Source: Elymus sibiricus (lineage: Eukaryota; Streptophyta; Magnoliopsida; Poales; Poaceae). Taken from it: a stretch of DNA of 64,000 bases. The notes below the pieces were generated by a model. That model did no database searches. It saw only the letters and a program-made list of their open reading frames with translations, and was not told where the DNA came from. The DNA is taken from contig CM077665.1 of the NCBI GenBank assembly GCA_039707655.1, forward strand, positions 140,183,148-140,247,147, given 5' to 3'. Below are positions 1-12,505 of the stretch, one piece after another; within the stretch, counting starts at the first letter, position 1; the number at the start of each line of letters is the position of its first letter. The position numbers and the translations under genes were made by a program.

Positions 1-269
1 GGTGGTGATCCTGGGATAGCAAGACAGTTTTTCATTGCTTCTTTTGTCGTTTGTTTTCGTCCGTAGCCGGACCCTGCCTTCTGAATGATGTATGAATAAT
101 TTGTGTGGACTTGTAAGGTAGCTTGTGGCGAGTGTAAGCCAACTCATATACTCATCTCTTCATACATGTATTGCAATGTTTAACTGTACTTGCGAACGAC
201 GAGATGCGCTTCTATCCCCGTCGAGGCCGCAAGCCTTAACAGGGATAGGACCGCATCTTGGGCATGACA
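1..269 (+). repeat. 3' end of the 5' LTR
   Basis: This stretch aligns without gaps to 10102-10370. Differences seen are one C/T near base 48 and two transitions in the last eight bases (ggcatgaca against ggcgtgata). It ends in CA just before the primer binding site. Most of this LTR lies upstream of the window. Confidence 0.9.
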
Positions 270-271
270 AG

Positions 272-286
272 TTGGTATTCAGAGCC
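272..286 (+). promoter_or_regulatory. Primer binding site (initiator Met tRNA type)
   Basis: ttggtattcagagcc lies two bases after the LTR end. It resembles the usual TGGTATCAGAGC site for initiator tRNA-Met but has an extra T, which would weaken primer pairing. Confidence 0.7.
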
Positions 287-1121
287 ATACCGACCATAGG
301 AGCCCCTTGCTTGATCGAACTTGGCCGAGTCGAGTCTAGTAAAAACTATTTTGAGTCTAGTTATATCGGAGAGTAGGTTTCTTTTACTCCTCTTCTATAC
401 TCTGGTGAGGTATTTGACTTAGGAATTTTCATTCTACTCCTCTTCTCGCTCAAATTCTTTTTAGGATCACGCGGGTATTTTGGAAACTATATGATGCCGA
501 TATGAAGGAATTCTGTCTTGGTGCCTCCTGTTATCGAGGAGTAGAGCTCCGAGGGATTTTTGCACATCGTTATCATTTAGTTCCTTAGTATCTCGGGACG
601 GAGGATGTTCGAAATTGCTTCAATACTTTTCGTGGCGAGATAAGGCTGGAGTCACCCAGTACTGGGGAGGCGTCCGGGGTACTGCCATGTTTAGTATCGT
701 TGTGATTACGAGTGTCTGAGGTAGACTAGTTTGCGGAGTTTCTTGGATTATGGTGTGGAAGGTTGCCGGTGCAGTTGTAGCTGATTAACTTGGGTACGTT
801 CCTGGGTCCGCAACCCGAATCGCATAAACAAGAAAGACTTCAGAAATTCTTAGGTGGGAATTCCAGTAGTTCTTAGGATCATCTTCCGACAGATGTATAA
901 TGGTTGTACATTTGTTCCGAGCAACCTTAGCTCAATACTTTTGTGTTATTTCAAGTGGCTTCATGTTCTAATGATGTTATCAAGATCCTGCAGAAAGCAT
1001 TCTTACTATTTGCAGTTTGAATGCAATTAATGATATTCCGTTGCAATTCTTTCAAGCCATTGATTCAGCTTATTTCTATCATCTTTTCAATGGTGTGCTG
1101 ATATTCTTGTCCATCTTCAGG
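287..1121 (+). other. Untranslated leader of the Tekay-type element
   Basis: No convincing coding sequence is present. A splice-acceptor-like catcttcag immediately precedes the gag ATG. This is the normal place for packaging signals, but none can be identified by eye. Confidence 0.6.
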
Positions 1122-1724
1122 ATGGCGCCAGCAACTCGTGGGAACCCAGGTCGTGATGGGGAGCAGTCTGATCCTCCACCACCCCCACCACCACCTCCAC
1201 CTCCGGAAGCTTGGCAAGCTGTGATGGCCGCAACCAATGCCAACACTCAGATGTTGCTCAGGTTGCTGCAGGAAAGAGAGCAGGGACAGCAAGGTCATCA
1301 AGGGAATTTTCAGAATCAGCCTCAGTTCGCAACTCTGAACCAGTTCCTCGCAAATCAGCCCAAGTCCTTCACCTGTTGTGAGCAGCCTCTTGATGCAGAC
1401 GATTGGCTCCGTGACATGAACAAGCATTTTGAGTGCAGCCATGTCAGACCTGCGGACTATGTCAAGTTCGTGACTTTCCAGCTCAAGGGTCAGGCCGCAG
1501 ATTGGTGGCAGCAGTACAAGGATTCCAGAGGCGATCATGTTATCATCTGGGATGATTTCTGTCGTGACTTCAGAGCTCATCATATCCCGATGAGCTTTGT
1601 CGAGGAGATGCGTGAGAAGTTCAGGAATTTGAAGCAAGGAAGCAAGTCTGTCTATCAGTATAACATCGAGTTCCAGAATCTGGCCCGCTATGCTAAGCAA
1701 GATGTTCCCGATGAAAGTCAATGA
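1122..1724 (+). pseudogene. gag: Gag, N-terminal part, frameshifted
   Basis: The start at 1122 (beginning MAPATRG) is preferred over the in-frame ATG at 1017 because it follows the acceptor-like cag and begins a typical gypsy Gag. A polyproline run of 13 residues comes early, then a glutamine-rich stretch, then the retrotransposon Gag core with the DADDWL, VKFVTFQL and AADWWQQY segments. Gag would form the virus-like particle. The frame stops at 1722-1724, while the following frame beginning at 1721 continues the Gag sequence ([11 protein letters not shown]). The simplest reading is a one-base deletion around 1720 in what was one continuous gag-pol frame. Confidence 0.85.
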
Positions 1725-4700
1725 TTTACCAGTTCAGAGGTGGTCTCAAGGATGAACTTCAGCCGGGTCTAGTCCTGCAAGAGCCTCGTGAGTTTGATCA
1801 GTTCTACAACATGGCTCTAAAGGTCGAGGCAACTCAGCTCAGGTTGGAGAACTCAAGGAAGCGGTTTAGAGACTCCAACTCTTCTTCCTCCAGCTCTCAG
1901 ATTGTTCCTAAGCAGCAGAAGTATTGGGTTCCTCCGCCTCCTCCGTTTCGTCCCCCTCAACAGCAGAGGCAGCACGGTGGTCGTGGTCCTTCCCACCCAC
2001 CCAACCCAGGTTTTCAGCAGAGGCCTCAAGCTCCCAAGTCAGCAAATGCTCCTCCTCCAGGTAACTTCCGTCCGCTCTCAGAGGTTACTTGTCACAAGTG
2101 TGGTCAGAAGGGCCACTACTCCAACAAGTGCAACAACCAGTGGCGTCTTCTGCCTCCTCCTCCTATCAGGCCCCCAGGCAGTGCTATGGTGAAGCACAAT
2201 CCCAAGTCAGTCAGAGTGAACATGGTGAATGCAGCTAAAGCAGAGGATTCTTCTCAAGTGATTATGGGTAATCTCTTGGTTAATTCTATTCCTGCAAAAG
2301 TTTTGTTTGACACTGGTGCATCACATTGTTTTATGTCTTGCCCGTTCTTTGCTATGCATGAGTTCTCTTGTCAAGATCTGCTTAGACCTATATCAGTTGT
2401 CTCTCCTGGGAAATTAATGAATTCCAACTGCATTGTTCCGGATGTCTCTATCAAGATGGGCAATTATTCTTTTCAGGCCTCTCCAATTGTTCTCGGCAAG
2501 TCTGATATTGATCTCATTCTCGGCATGGATTTTCTTGCTATGAACAAGGCTTATGTTGATTGCAAAATTAAAGAAGTCCAATTGACTCATCCTTCTGAAC
2601 ATGTGATCATTTTTGCTGCTCGCGATGACACGATTCGTCTATTTTCTCTCAATGAGAAGGGTGAAATTTCTACCATTTCTCAAATCCCCGTTGTCTCGGA
2701 GTATGAAGATGTCTTTCCAGAAGAGTTGCCAGGAATGCCTCCTCACAGGCCAGTGGAGTTTGTGATTGAACTCGAGCCTGGTACTGAACCGGTGTGCAAG
2801 CATCCTTATAAGCTTGGCCCCGAAGAGGTGAAAGAATTGAAGAAACAGCTAGATGAACAAGAGCGTCTGGGTCTGATCAGACCAAGTTCTTCACCTTGGG
2901 GTTGTGGTGTTTTGTTTGTCAAGAAGAAGGATGGCACGGACCGACTATGTGTCGATTACCGTCCATTGAACAAGAAGACAATCAGGAACAAGTATCCACT
3001 TCCCAACATCAATGAGTTGTTTGAGCAATTGAAAGGTGACAAGGTTTTCTCGAAGTTAGATCTCCGTATGGGCTATCATCAGATCCGTATTCGTGAAGAA
3101 GATATTCCAAAGACTGCTTTCAGGACGAGTTTTGGCTCTTATGAGTACACCGTCATGTCTTTTGGTCTAGCAAATGCGCCTCCGTCCTTCTCCAGAATGA
3201 TGAACTTCATATTCTCTCCTTTCAAGAATGAGTTTGTCTTGGTTTATTTGGATGACATCCTTGTTTTCTCGGAGACCGAAGAAGAGCATGCAGAGCATCT
3301 CAGGCTTGTGCTTGACAAGCTAAGAGAACATCTGTTTTATGCTAAGTTCTCAAAGTGTGAGTTTTGGCTCAATGAAGTGGTGTACCTTGGGCATGTCATC
3401 TCTGCCGAGGGCATTAAAGCGCACCCTGAGAAAGTTGAGGCAATTGTGAAGTGGGAGCCTCCTCGGAATGTCAAGCAGCTTCGTAGCTTCCTCGGCCTTG
3501 CAAGCTATTGCAGAAGATTCGCCGAGAACTTCTCTCAAATTGCTAAGCCTCTGTCCAACCTCCTCCAGAAGCATGTCAAGTATGTGTGGTCTCCTGAGTG
3601 TGATGTGGCGTTCAATACACTCAAACAGAAGCTGACTTCAGCTCCAGTTCTTGTTCCTCCCGAGCAATCCAAGCCTTTCCAAGTATTTTGTGATGCTTCC
3701 CTTCAAGGTCTCGGTGGCGTTCTCATGCAAGATAAGAAAGTTGTGGCTTATACCTCGCGGAAGCTGAAGCCTAGCGAGAAGAACTACCCCACTCATGATC
3801 TTGAGCTGGCGACAGTTGTGCATGCTCTGATGACATGGAGACATCTATTGTTGGGAAGACCAGTTGAGGTGTTCACCGACCACAAGAGCTTGAAGTACAT
3901 TTTCACTCAACCCAATCTCACTCTTCGGCAAACATGTTGGGTGGAAATGATCAAGGAGTACAATCCAAGCATTGAATATATTCCTGGAAAAGCAAATGTC
4001 ATTGCAGACGCGCTCAGCTGAAAGGCGTACTGCAATAGTCTTATTCTCAAGCCTCTTCAACCCGAGCTTTGTGAAGCATTCCGCAAGCTCAATCTCCAAG
4101 TGGTTCCTCAAGGTTTTCTTTCCAATCTTCAAGTCTCTCCGACTCTAGAAGATCAGATTCACCAAGCTCAGCTTCTTGATGCTATGGTGAAGAAAGTGAA
4201 GAAAGGTGTGGCCAAGAGCATTCCAAATTATAAGTGCTTCCGTGTCGATGATAAAGATACCTTGTTCTTTGAGGATCGTCTGGTGGTTCCGAAAGGTGAT
4301 CTCAGGAAGGTTATCATGGATGAAGCACATAATTCCCTCCTCTCAATTCATCCAGGCAGTTCCAAGATGTATCAGGACCTCTAGCAAACCTTCTGGTGGA
4401 CTCGTATGAAACGTGAGATTGCTCAGTTTGTGAACAAGTGTGATGTTTGTCACAGAGTGAAGGCGGAACATCAACGTCCAGCAGGCCTCCTTCAGCCTTT
4501 GCCCATCCCAGAGTGGAAATTCGATCATGTTGAAATGGATTTCGTCACTGGATTTCCTAAGTCCAAGAGAGGAAATGATGCCATCTTCGTGGTCATCGAC
4601 AAGCTCACCAAAGTTGCCCACTTCCTTCCGGTCAAAGAATCTATCTCGGCAGCTTAGCTAGCAGAGCTGTACACGTCAAGGATAGTTTCTTTGCACGGTG

Positions 4701-5578
4701 TTCCTAAGCTCATATCCTCAGATCGTGGAAGCATCTTCACTTCCAAGTTTTGGGATTCCTTCCAGACTGCAATGGGGACCAATCTCCGTTTCAGCACAGC
4801 TTTCCATCCTCAGTCTAGTGGTCAAGTTGAGAGAGTCAATCAAATCCTTGAAGATATGCTCAGAGCTTGTGTGATTTTTTTTGGCATGAAGTGGGAAGAT
4901 TGTCTCCCGTTTGCTGAGTTCTCATACAACAATAGCTTCCAAGCAAGTTCTGGCAAAGCTCCTTTCGAGATTCTCTATGGCAGGAAGTGCCGTACCCCGC
5001 TCAATTGGTCTGAAACCGGTGAGCGTCAAATCCTTGGTAATGACATGATCACTGAAGCAGAAGAAATGTGCCATGTCATTCGTCAAAATCTCAAAGCAGC
5101 TCAATCCCTTCAGAAGAGTTATTATGATAGCAAGCATCGTGACATGACCTTCCAGATCGATGATTTTGTCTATCTCAGAGTGTCTCCCATGAAGGGCACT
5201 CAACGCGTTGGCATCAAAGGAAAGCTTGCTCCACGCTTTGTGGGTCCTTTCAAGATTATGGGCAAGAGGGGTGACCTTGCCTACCAACTCGAGCTTCCTC
5301 CCAATTTCTCAAATGTACATGATGTGTTTCATGTCTCTCAGCTCCGGAAGTGTTTCAAGACTCCCGAGCGCACCGTTGATCTCCAAGAAATTGATCTCCA
5401 AGAAGACCTATCCTATCATGAGCATCCAGTTGCTATCCTTGAAGAAACTGAGTGTAAGACTCGCAACAAGTCAATCAAGTTTCTAAAGGTGAAGTGGTCA
5501 CATCACTCCGACAAAGAAGCCACTTGGGAACGAGAGGACCTTCTCCGTTCCGAATTTCCCGAATTCTTCCGTTCCTAG
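1721..5578 (+). pseudogene. pol: Gag C-terminus plus Pol polyprotein, three in-frame stops
   Basis: Domains in order are: a Gag zinc knuckle ([14 protein letters not shown], near 2090-2131); aspartic protease ([10 protein letters not shown], near 2300); reverse transcriptase with YLDD near 3244; RNase H ([11 protein letters not shown] near 3683 and TDHKSLKYI near 3880); integrase with CDVCH near 4438, DFVTG near 4535 and the E of SGQVERVNQ near 4820; a GPF segment; and a chromodomain-like tail (KVKWSHHSDKEATWE) to 5578. Stops occur in one frame at 4019-4021, 4382-4384 and 4655-4657. The first is readily explained by a CGA to TGA change, since flanking residues read DALS-stop-KAYC. The copy cannot make an intact polyprotein. 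Confidence 0.92.
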
Positions 5579-5602
5579 ATCTCGGGACGAGATCCTCATG
5601 TA

Positions 5603-5614
5603 GTGGGGGAGAGT
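5603..5614 (+). promoter_or_regulatory. Polypurine tract
   Basis: gtgggggagagt immediately precedes the TGCAACAGCC start of the 3' LTR, 25 bases after the pol stop. This is the expected plus-strand primer for reverse transcription. Confidence 0.8.
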
Positions 5615-7240
5615 TGCAACAGCCCAAGTGTAATCCTTGCCATTCTTGTATTTATTTCATGTTGAACCTTCATGTTGTCCTTGTGATTTGAGTAATCTAT
5701 TTTGGCCTCATGAGTTTTTGGCATCATGGCATCATAATCATCATGTCATCATAATTGCATCATGCTTCCTCGTGTTGGTGGTGTGTGGTGGGTGTGTGTT
5801 TTGTGATGTTTGTGTGTTGGTGACACAAGTGTGTTTGGTGTGTAGAACCTCTCCACTATTTTCTCAAAAACCCATTCCCACCTCTCTCTTTTCAAATAAT
5901 AAAACATGTGGTAATTTATGGGCTTATTTTTTCCATAAAAATGTTGCCCCTCTCCAAAATATTATGTTTTCTCATTGTCAACCAACTTTCAAACTTGCCT
6001 GGATATATCATGTTACTTGAACCTTGCAAAACAGGTCCCAATTTAATAATATATGATTTAATTTATTTGCTCTAAAAATGTCAAGACAATTTTTATTAAA
6101 TAGTGCTGATATCTAAGAGTGCAAAAGTATTTTATTTTCTCTCAAAACTCTGTCTCAAACCTCCTAATATTCAAAGGCTAGTTGCTGTTTTAATTTTAAA
6201 TAGAAAGAATTCTTTTCGGGTGAGAGAGAGAGTGCTAGCCGCCTGGGCCTCCTTCGCTGTTCTCAGGCCCAATAGCCCAGCCTTCACGCGCACCGCAGGC
6301 CCAGCCGGCCTCCCAGCAGCGCGCGTTCGTCGTCCTGTACGGCAGCGCATCGGCCGGTGCCACGTTGTCTTCGGCGTTGATTTGACGGCCGCCGGTAGCT
6401 CCTAGCCGCTTTATAACGTGTCCCCGACCTAGCCCGGTGTCCCCTCTCGCCATTCCTCCCTTTCTCCGTGCCGCCACGTCTCTCCTTTCCCCTCCTTCCT
6501 CCTGGTAAGTTCTGTGAGAAAGAGAGGTTCAGAGAGAGTTCAGAGAGCAGAGCCACCGTCATCGTCGTCGTCCTCGTCGCCGGCGCCTTCCTGCGTCGGC
6601 TCCGCCATGTCGCCTAGCATCTCCGCTTCTTCCTTGTCCGATTCCGGGCGTTAGGAGGTGCAGATCGTCCCTCTGTCGTCGGCTTCTTCCTCGTCACCGT
6701 CGTGAACCCGGGGGCTCTGTCATCCTCTTCGCCAAGCCATCGTCGTTGCGTCACCTTCGTCTCGTGCGTCGTCTCCGTGTTCGACTCCAACAGCAAACCC
6801 CTGGGTGAGTGCTGATTCCCTTTTCTCTGCTTTGCTCGCCGTCGTCGCCGTAGTTGCAGTTTGTGCAGTCCAAGTCTGTCCGCCGTCGCTAGTCCATGTT
6901 AGGTGCCCAAGTAGCTTCCTTTGCCGCGCCTTGCCTCGTCTGCGCTCACCTGTCGCCTCGCCGCGCCGGAAGACTTTGTAGAGCCCCGCAATTTTGCCGC
7001 GACTGTTGGGCCGTGTCCGCTATGGCCGGGAGCGTCGAGCTCCTTGCGCCCGCCTTGCAGCCCGTTCCTCTCCGCGCTAGCCTCGGGAATGGAACCCCCG
7101 TAGAGTCCGCAACCCCCGCCGGTGGTCAGCTGGTCTAGAGGTCGCCTGTGCACTCGCCGGCGTCCTCCTCTGTTTCGGTCGCCGGTAGAAGTGCAGCGGC
7201 AGGGGTCTGTTCAAAAGAACAGATACCCCTATATGTTCAG

Positions 7241-7330
7241 TAGTTCCCCAGTAGCGCAGTGGTTGCGTCCCCGCGCCACAGCCTCAGGTCGAGGGTTCGA
7301 TTCCCCGCGGGTGCGAGACGCCCCCCCCCT
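7241..7330 (+). repeat. tRNA-related (SINE-head-like) segment within the LTR
   Basis: tagcgcagtggt (7252-7263) matches a Pol III A box, and ggttcgattcc (7294-7304) is a very good B box, with about 30 bases between them as in tRNA genes and SINE heads. The outer bases do not form a clear acceptor stem, so this is not called a tRNA gene. A C-run and an A-run follow at 7320-7340. No flanking duplication was found. Confidence 0.55.
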
Positions 7331-9499
7331 TTAAAAAAAACCCTGTTGAGTGAGGCCCTGACATGTGGGCCCTGGCCCCACTTGTCATCCTCAGGGGGCC
7401 CTGGTGTCACTGCCAGTGGGACCCCCCTCTGCTTGTTTTTTTTCATTAGAGATATTCTGTTGTTTGTTTCTTTCCATTTTAGGAATAGATCCAGATCTGG
7501 ACATGGCCATTTTTGGCAGTGGCCAGAATAGGCAAGTTTTGACTTATAAGTGCATGTGTGATTTTTCAATTGTGATTTTGGGCTTTTTATCTACTTGTAC
7601 ATATGAGTGTGATATATGATTTTGGGGTAGAATTTCCCAAGGAATCCAATGGTGGCATTGTTTCTGTCATTTGAGCAACTTTGTAAAATTGTTATTTGTG
7701 ATGAGATGGCTTTTGTTATTTTTGTATGAATTAATTCTTGCATGGTTTGATGATCTTGCCAACATGAAAGATGTTCATTTGGGTGTGCTCTAGCCCCTGG
7801 TATTTTTGCTTGCCATGTTAGATCTTGTTATGTGTGGGATTCTTGATGCTAACATGCCACTAAAATTCTGTTTCCACATGCCCAAAATATTGCTAAGTGT
7901 TGGAAATCTGTTAACATGATAGCATATTGTCTTGATGGTTCCCATGTTTCCTTTGTTCCTTTGAGTATGGCTTAATGACATGAATTTTGGTGCAAGTTAC
8001 CCTCTGTCATCTTGTGCAAATAGTTTGTGAAAGAGGTTTTGCATCATAGATAATTTTGTTGCTCAATATGTCATCCTGTTAAAAACTGCTGCTATTCTCT
8101 TAGTGAAATTTGTCTAAGTCTGAGAAGCTGTAGTTATTTTCATGCATATTTAGGGGATGCTACCATGTGATCTGTGATGTTTTAGCACATGCTCAGTGCT
8201 AGTGTTTTGTTGTAGATGTTACCCTCTATCACCCTGTTAATTTTCATGCCATGAAATGCCCTCTAGCATATATAAATAATGCTGTCAATATGCCATCTGG
8301 TTAACTCAGATTCCAGAAAACTGGAATTTTCACTAAGTCCCTAAAAACTGCTTCAAAATGCCATCTTGTGAGTTTCATTGCTATTGATCCATGCTTCCTT
8401 TCAAGTTTGTGTAGTTGGATGATTTGTTAAGCATGCTGTATAGTTTCTGTACATGCTTTGGTTGTGGTTTGGAACTTGCTGTAGCTCTTGTTATGTGTGT
8501 TGCAAAATGCCATGTTGCTGTTTGTGGACAGATTGTGCGTTTGAATGTTTTGTGACTTGTGAGAGCTATACTCCATTGTTTTGCATGATCTTTAGCTCTA
8601 TTGTTGCTAGATTTTCTTTTCCTATCCAGTGGCATCCTTGGAATACCAAGGAATAGCCCATGGCCTCCCTCATCTTGAGTTTTATCTCCGTTATGTTCGT
8701 ACCTTGCCGTGAGTGTTCCGTGAGCTACGTTACTCCGTTTGCAACGTTCTACATATGCATTTGCATCGATTTCGCATGAAGCATTCATATTTGCCATGAT
8801 CATGCATGTTCAAATAACTAAACTTGAGGTTCTGTCCAGAATACTAAAGAACTTAATAAGTGCATGAGAAACATGACTAGCTTAGGTTTGCCATGTTAAA
8901 TACTTCAAATGGATCATGCATCATCTTGTTTGTGCATTGCACCCTGCTTGTATGTTTATTTGGTGCTGTTTCTCTTTGGGTAGACGCGAGTGTTGAGCCT
9001 GAGTACGAGGATCCCGGAGAGTACAACTACGAGGACCCAGCTCTTTGTCCCTCTGAAGAACCAACATGCAAGATGATCATACCCGGATCCCGACACTATT
9101 TTTGCCTTGCTAGATGTCTCGCTTTTACCGTTATGATTCGTTACCTACCACTTAAAATGTTAGCCTCCTAAATTGCCATGAAAGCCTCTAACCCCTCCAC
9201 TACCCAGCAAACATTGATTGGCTATGTTACCGCTGCTCAGCCCTCATCTTATAGCGTTGCTAGTTGCAGGTGCAAGCTTTCCATGCTCAACATGGATTTG
9301 GTTTATATCACTCTATTTATTGTTATTTAAATTAATGCACATATATATATCTAGCAACGGTGGAAGGCTTGGCCTTTGCTCAGTGTATTGTTCCGCTTTT
9401 GCCGCACTAGTTCCGAGTACCGGTGTTATGTTCCATATTTTGCGCTCCTAACATGCTCGGGGTTGTTATGGGGACCCCCTTGACCATTCGTTTTAGATT

Positions 9500-9582
9500 G
9501 TGATGGATGAGTTGGAGCACCCCTGCAAGGTTATTCCCGCGGCGTGTGGTTAGTTTGTGATGGATGAGTTGGAGCACCCCTG
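9500..9582 (+). repeat. Direct duplication of a 26-mer in the LTR
   Basis: The same 26 bases, beginning gtgatggatgagttggagca, occur at 9500-9525 and 9557-9582, so the repeat period is 57 bases. Confidence 0.85.
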
Positions 9583-10370
9583 TAGGGTTTAATCTTTTCG
9601 GAAAGCCGTGCCCGCGGTTACGTGGCAACTTGGAAACTTGTTTAACACCCGGTAATAGTAAACTTGAAGTAAACTCAATAAAATACACCAACTGTGTGAG
9701 TAACCGTGACTGTCTCTGCTCGTGAACATGAACCGAGTGAGAACACGGTGGGGTTATGTTTGACGTAAGTAGGTGTTCAGGATCACTTAGTGATCATGCT
9801 AGATCATGTCCGTCTCTCGTAGGCCACCATATTTACATTCTTGTTCTTGTAAGTTAGCCACCAAATATATGCTTAGCGCTTGTTGCAGCCTCACCACTTA
9901 ACCAATTCCTTACCCAATGGCTTACATAGTTTCGGTACCCGAGTTATGAGATTGCTGAGTCCCTGTGGCTCACAGATTACAACAATACAGGTGCAGGTGT
10001 TGATGAGAACGTGCCAGACGATGTGACTCAGCTCCCGTGGGAGTATGACGAAGAACGTGGTCGGATGTACGTTACGTATCCAGACGAGTAGGGAGCTCCA
10101 TGGTGGTGATCCTGGGATAGCAAGACAGTTTTTCATTGCTTCTTTTGTTGTTTGTTTTCGTCCGTAGCCGGACCCTGCCTTCTGAATGATGTATGAATAA
10201 TTTGTGTGGACTTGTAAGGTAGCTTGTGGCGAGTGTAAGCCAACTCATATACTCATCTCTTCATACATGTATTGCAATGTTTAACTGTACTTGCGAACGA
10301 CGAGATGCGCTTCTATCCCCGTCGAGGCCGCAAGCCTTAACAGGGATAGGACCGCATCTTGGGCGTGATA

Positions 10371-10620
10371 CTATCGTATCTATTACCTTTTGGAGGGTGG
10401 TGCCTCCTAGAATGGTTAGGTATCGCTTGGGAGCCTCCTACTTCGTGTTGTAGAGTTGAACCAAGAAGTTTGTACGGGTAAGGAGATCGCCTACTTCGTG
10501 AAGATCTACCCATAGTGAGTTTAGACCTTCGTGGACGGAAGCCGTTATGGAATAGTCGAGGTTGCTACTTCATGGACCCTTTGTGGCTGCAGCCCTCCGT
10601 GGACTCTCGTGACCGCTACC
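10371..10620 (+). mobile_element. Copia-type LTR fragment, left half
   Basis: Together with 34520-34818 this forms one sequence split by element A: both sides carry the CTACC duplication and reading continues from ggactctcgtgaccgctacc into cctccgtggg. The right half ends with the pyrimidine/C-run signature (tattcacccccc, tctagacatc) typical of grass copia LTR 3' ends. The 5' part of the LTR lies outside the window because the Tekay-type element abuts it. Confidence 0.55.
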
Positions 10621-12028
10621 TGATAACCCACAAGTATAGGGGATCGCAACAGTTTTTGAGGGTAGAGTATTCAACCCAAATTTATAGATTCGACACAAGG
10701 GGAGCCAAAGAATATTTGCGAGTATTAGCAGTTGAGTTGTCAATTCAACCACACCTGGAGATTAAATATCTGCAGTAGAGTGATCAGTAGCACAATAGTA
10801 TGATAGTTTTGATAGCAGTAGTAACAGTAACGGTAACAGTGATAGCAATGACTTTGTGGCAAGTGTAACAGTAGTAGTAGCAATAGTAACTTAGCAAGAA
10901 CAAGATGTGGAAAACTCGTAGGCACTGGATCAGTGAATTCGTTGGATAATATGCATCATATAACAGTCATAACCTAGGGCGACACAGAACTAGCTCCAGT
11001 TCATAAATGTAATGTAGGCATGTATTCCGCAAATATTCATACGTGCTTGTGGAAAAGAACTTGCATGACATCTTTTGTCCTACCCTCCCGTGGCAGCGGG
11101 GTCCATAAGGAAGCTAAGGTATATTAAGGCCTCATTTTAATAGAGAACCGGAACACAGCATTAACACATAGTGAATACATGAACTCCTCAAACTACGGTC
11201 ATCACCGGAAAGTATCCCGACTATTGTCACTCCGGGGTTTACGGATCATAACACATAGCTAGTGCATATGACTAGCAAGATCAGATCAAGAATATAGATA
11301 TAATGGTGATAACATAAACGGTTCAGATCTGAAATCATGGCACTCGGGCCCTAGTGACAAGCATTAAGCATGGCAAAGTCATAGCAACATAAATCTCAGA
11401 ACATAGTGGATACTAGGGATCAAGCCCTGACAAAACTAACTCGATTACATGATGAATCTCATCCAACTCCTCACCGAACAACAAGCCTAAGAAGGAATTA
11501 CTCACTCCCGGTGGGGAGCATCATGGAATTGGCGATGGAGAAGGGTTGACGATGACGAAGACCGAAGATTCCCCTCTCCGGAGCCCTAAACGGGCTCCAG
11601 ATCTGGCCTCCCGATGAAGAACAGGAGGTGGCGGCGGCTCCGTATCGTAAAACGCGATGAAACTTTCTCTCCTATTTTTTTCTCCGAAGATAGGAATTTA
11701 TAGTGCTGGAATTAGGGTCAATGGGGCCACGAGGTGGGCACAACTCACCAGGGCGCGCCTGGAGGGGCTGGCGCGCCCTGGTGTATCGTGCCCAACCAGG
11801 GCACCCCCTCCGGTGGTTCTTGGATCCAGTATTTTTTATTTATTGTAAAATAATTCTCCAAAAAGTTTCGTCCAGTTCCGAGAATTTTTATTTCTGCACA
11901 AAAACAACACCATGGTAGTTCTGTTGAAAACAGCGCCAGTCCGGGTTAGTTTCATTCAAATCATGCAAATTAGAGTACAAAACAAGAGCAAAAGCGTTAG
12001 GGAAAGTAGATACGACGGAGATGTATCA
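10621..12028 (-). repeat. Element A 3' LTR (left)
   Basis: It reads tgataacccacaagtatagg at its left end and ends gatgtatca. It has the same length as the right copy, 1408 bp, despite small compensating indels. Confidence 0.95.
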
Positions 12029-12043
12029 ACTCCCCCAAGCTTA
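12029..12043 (-). promoter_or_regulatory. Element A polypurine tract
   Basis: actcccccaagctta on the plus strand, or TAAGCTTGGGGGAGT on the coding strand, directly abuts the 3' LTR. Confidence 0.85.
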
Positions 12044-12505
12044 ACCCATTGCTTGTCCTCAAGCAATTCAGTTGACAAACTGAAAGTGATAAAGAAAAAC
12101 TTTTACGAACTCTTTTGTTCTTGTTTACATACATATGCTTAAGTAGCACCCAGGTTTTCAGCAAAGATTATGACTAACCATGTAACTCTTAAAAATTATA
12201 TTAACTCATATCAATGACATAAGCAACTAGCGAGCAATAATAAAATATCTCAAGCGCCAACACTTTGTCAAAACGGTCGTGATATAATATGACAACAGTG
12301 GTATCTCGCTAGCCCTTTCTAAGACCGCAAAACATAAATGCAGAGCACCTCCAAAGTTCAAGCAGCGACTAAACATTGTAATTCATGGTAGAAAAGATCC
12401 AATCATGCTGCACCCAACATTAACTATACACAATGCATGAGGATGACAATAGTACTATCAGATCTGGCGCTTATTTGAGAAGGTGATGACTCAACATAAA
12501 AGTAA
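12044..12505 (-). other. Element A 3' noncoding region
   Basis: This AT-rich internal sequence lies between the polypurine tract and the Mutator-like insertion. No coding capacity is seen. Confidence 0.7.

Larger units (their letters stand above)
1..10370 (+). mobile_element. Ty3/gypsy chromovirus (Tekay-type), partial
   Basis: Gypsy order gag, protease, RT, RNase H, integrase and chromodomain is readable from the translated segments. The element enters the window inside its 5' LTR (1-269), has a 5.3 kb internal part (270-5614) and a complete 3' LTR (5615-10370). The first 269 bases match 10102-10370 with only three differences, which proves the LTR relationship. The chromodomain-like C-terminus and very long LTR fit the Tekay/Del lineage; no family name is assigned. 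The TSD cannot be checked because the 5' end lies outside the window; the bases after the 3' LTR are ctatc. Confidence 0.9.
5615..10370 (+). repeat. 3' LTR, 4756 bp
   Basis: It starts TGCAACAGCC after the polypurine tract and ends at the point matching base 269 of the 5' LTR. It is unusually long. It contains an AT-rich 5' part, a GC-rich block (about 6230-7200) that resembles a grass 5' untranslated region, a tRNA-like segment (7241-7330), a T-rich block (7440-8980), two short acidic coding-like segments (8982-9066 and 9990-10091) and a duplicated 26-mer. No gene is called here. Confidence 0.85.

Noticed and set aside
7241..7330. Functional tRNA gene
   Set aside because: A and B boxes are good, but no pairing acceptor stem or clear anticodon arm is visible, and it lies inside an LTR.
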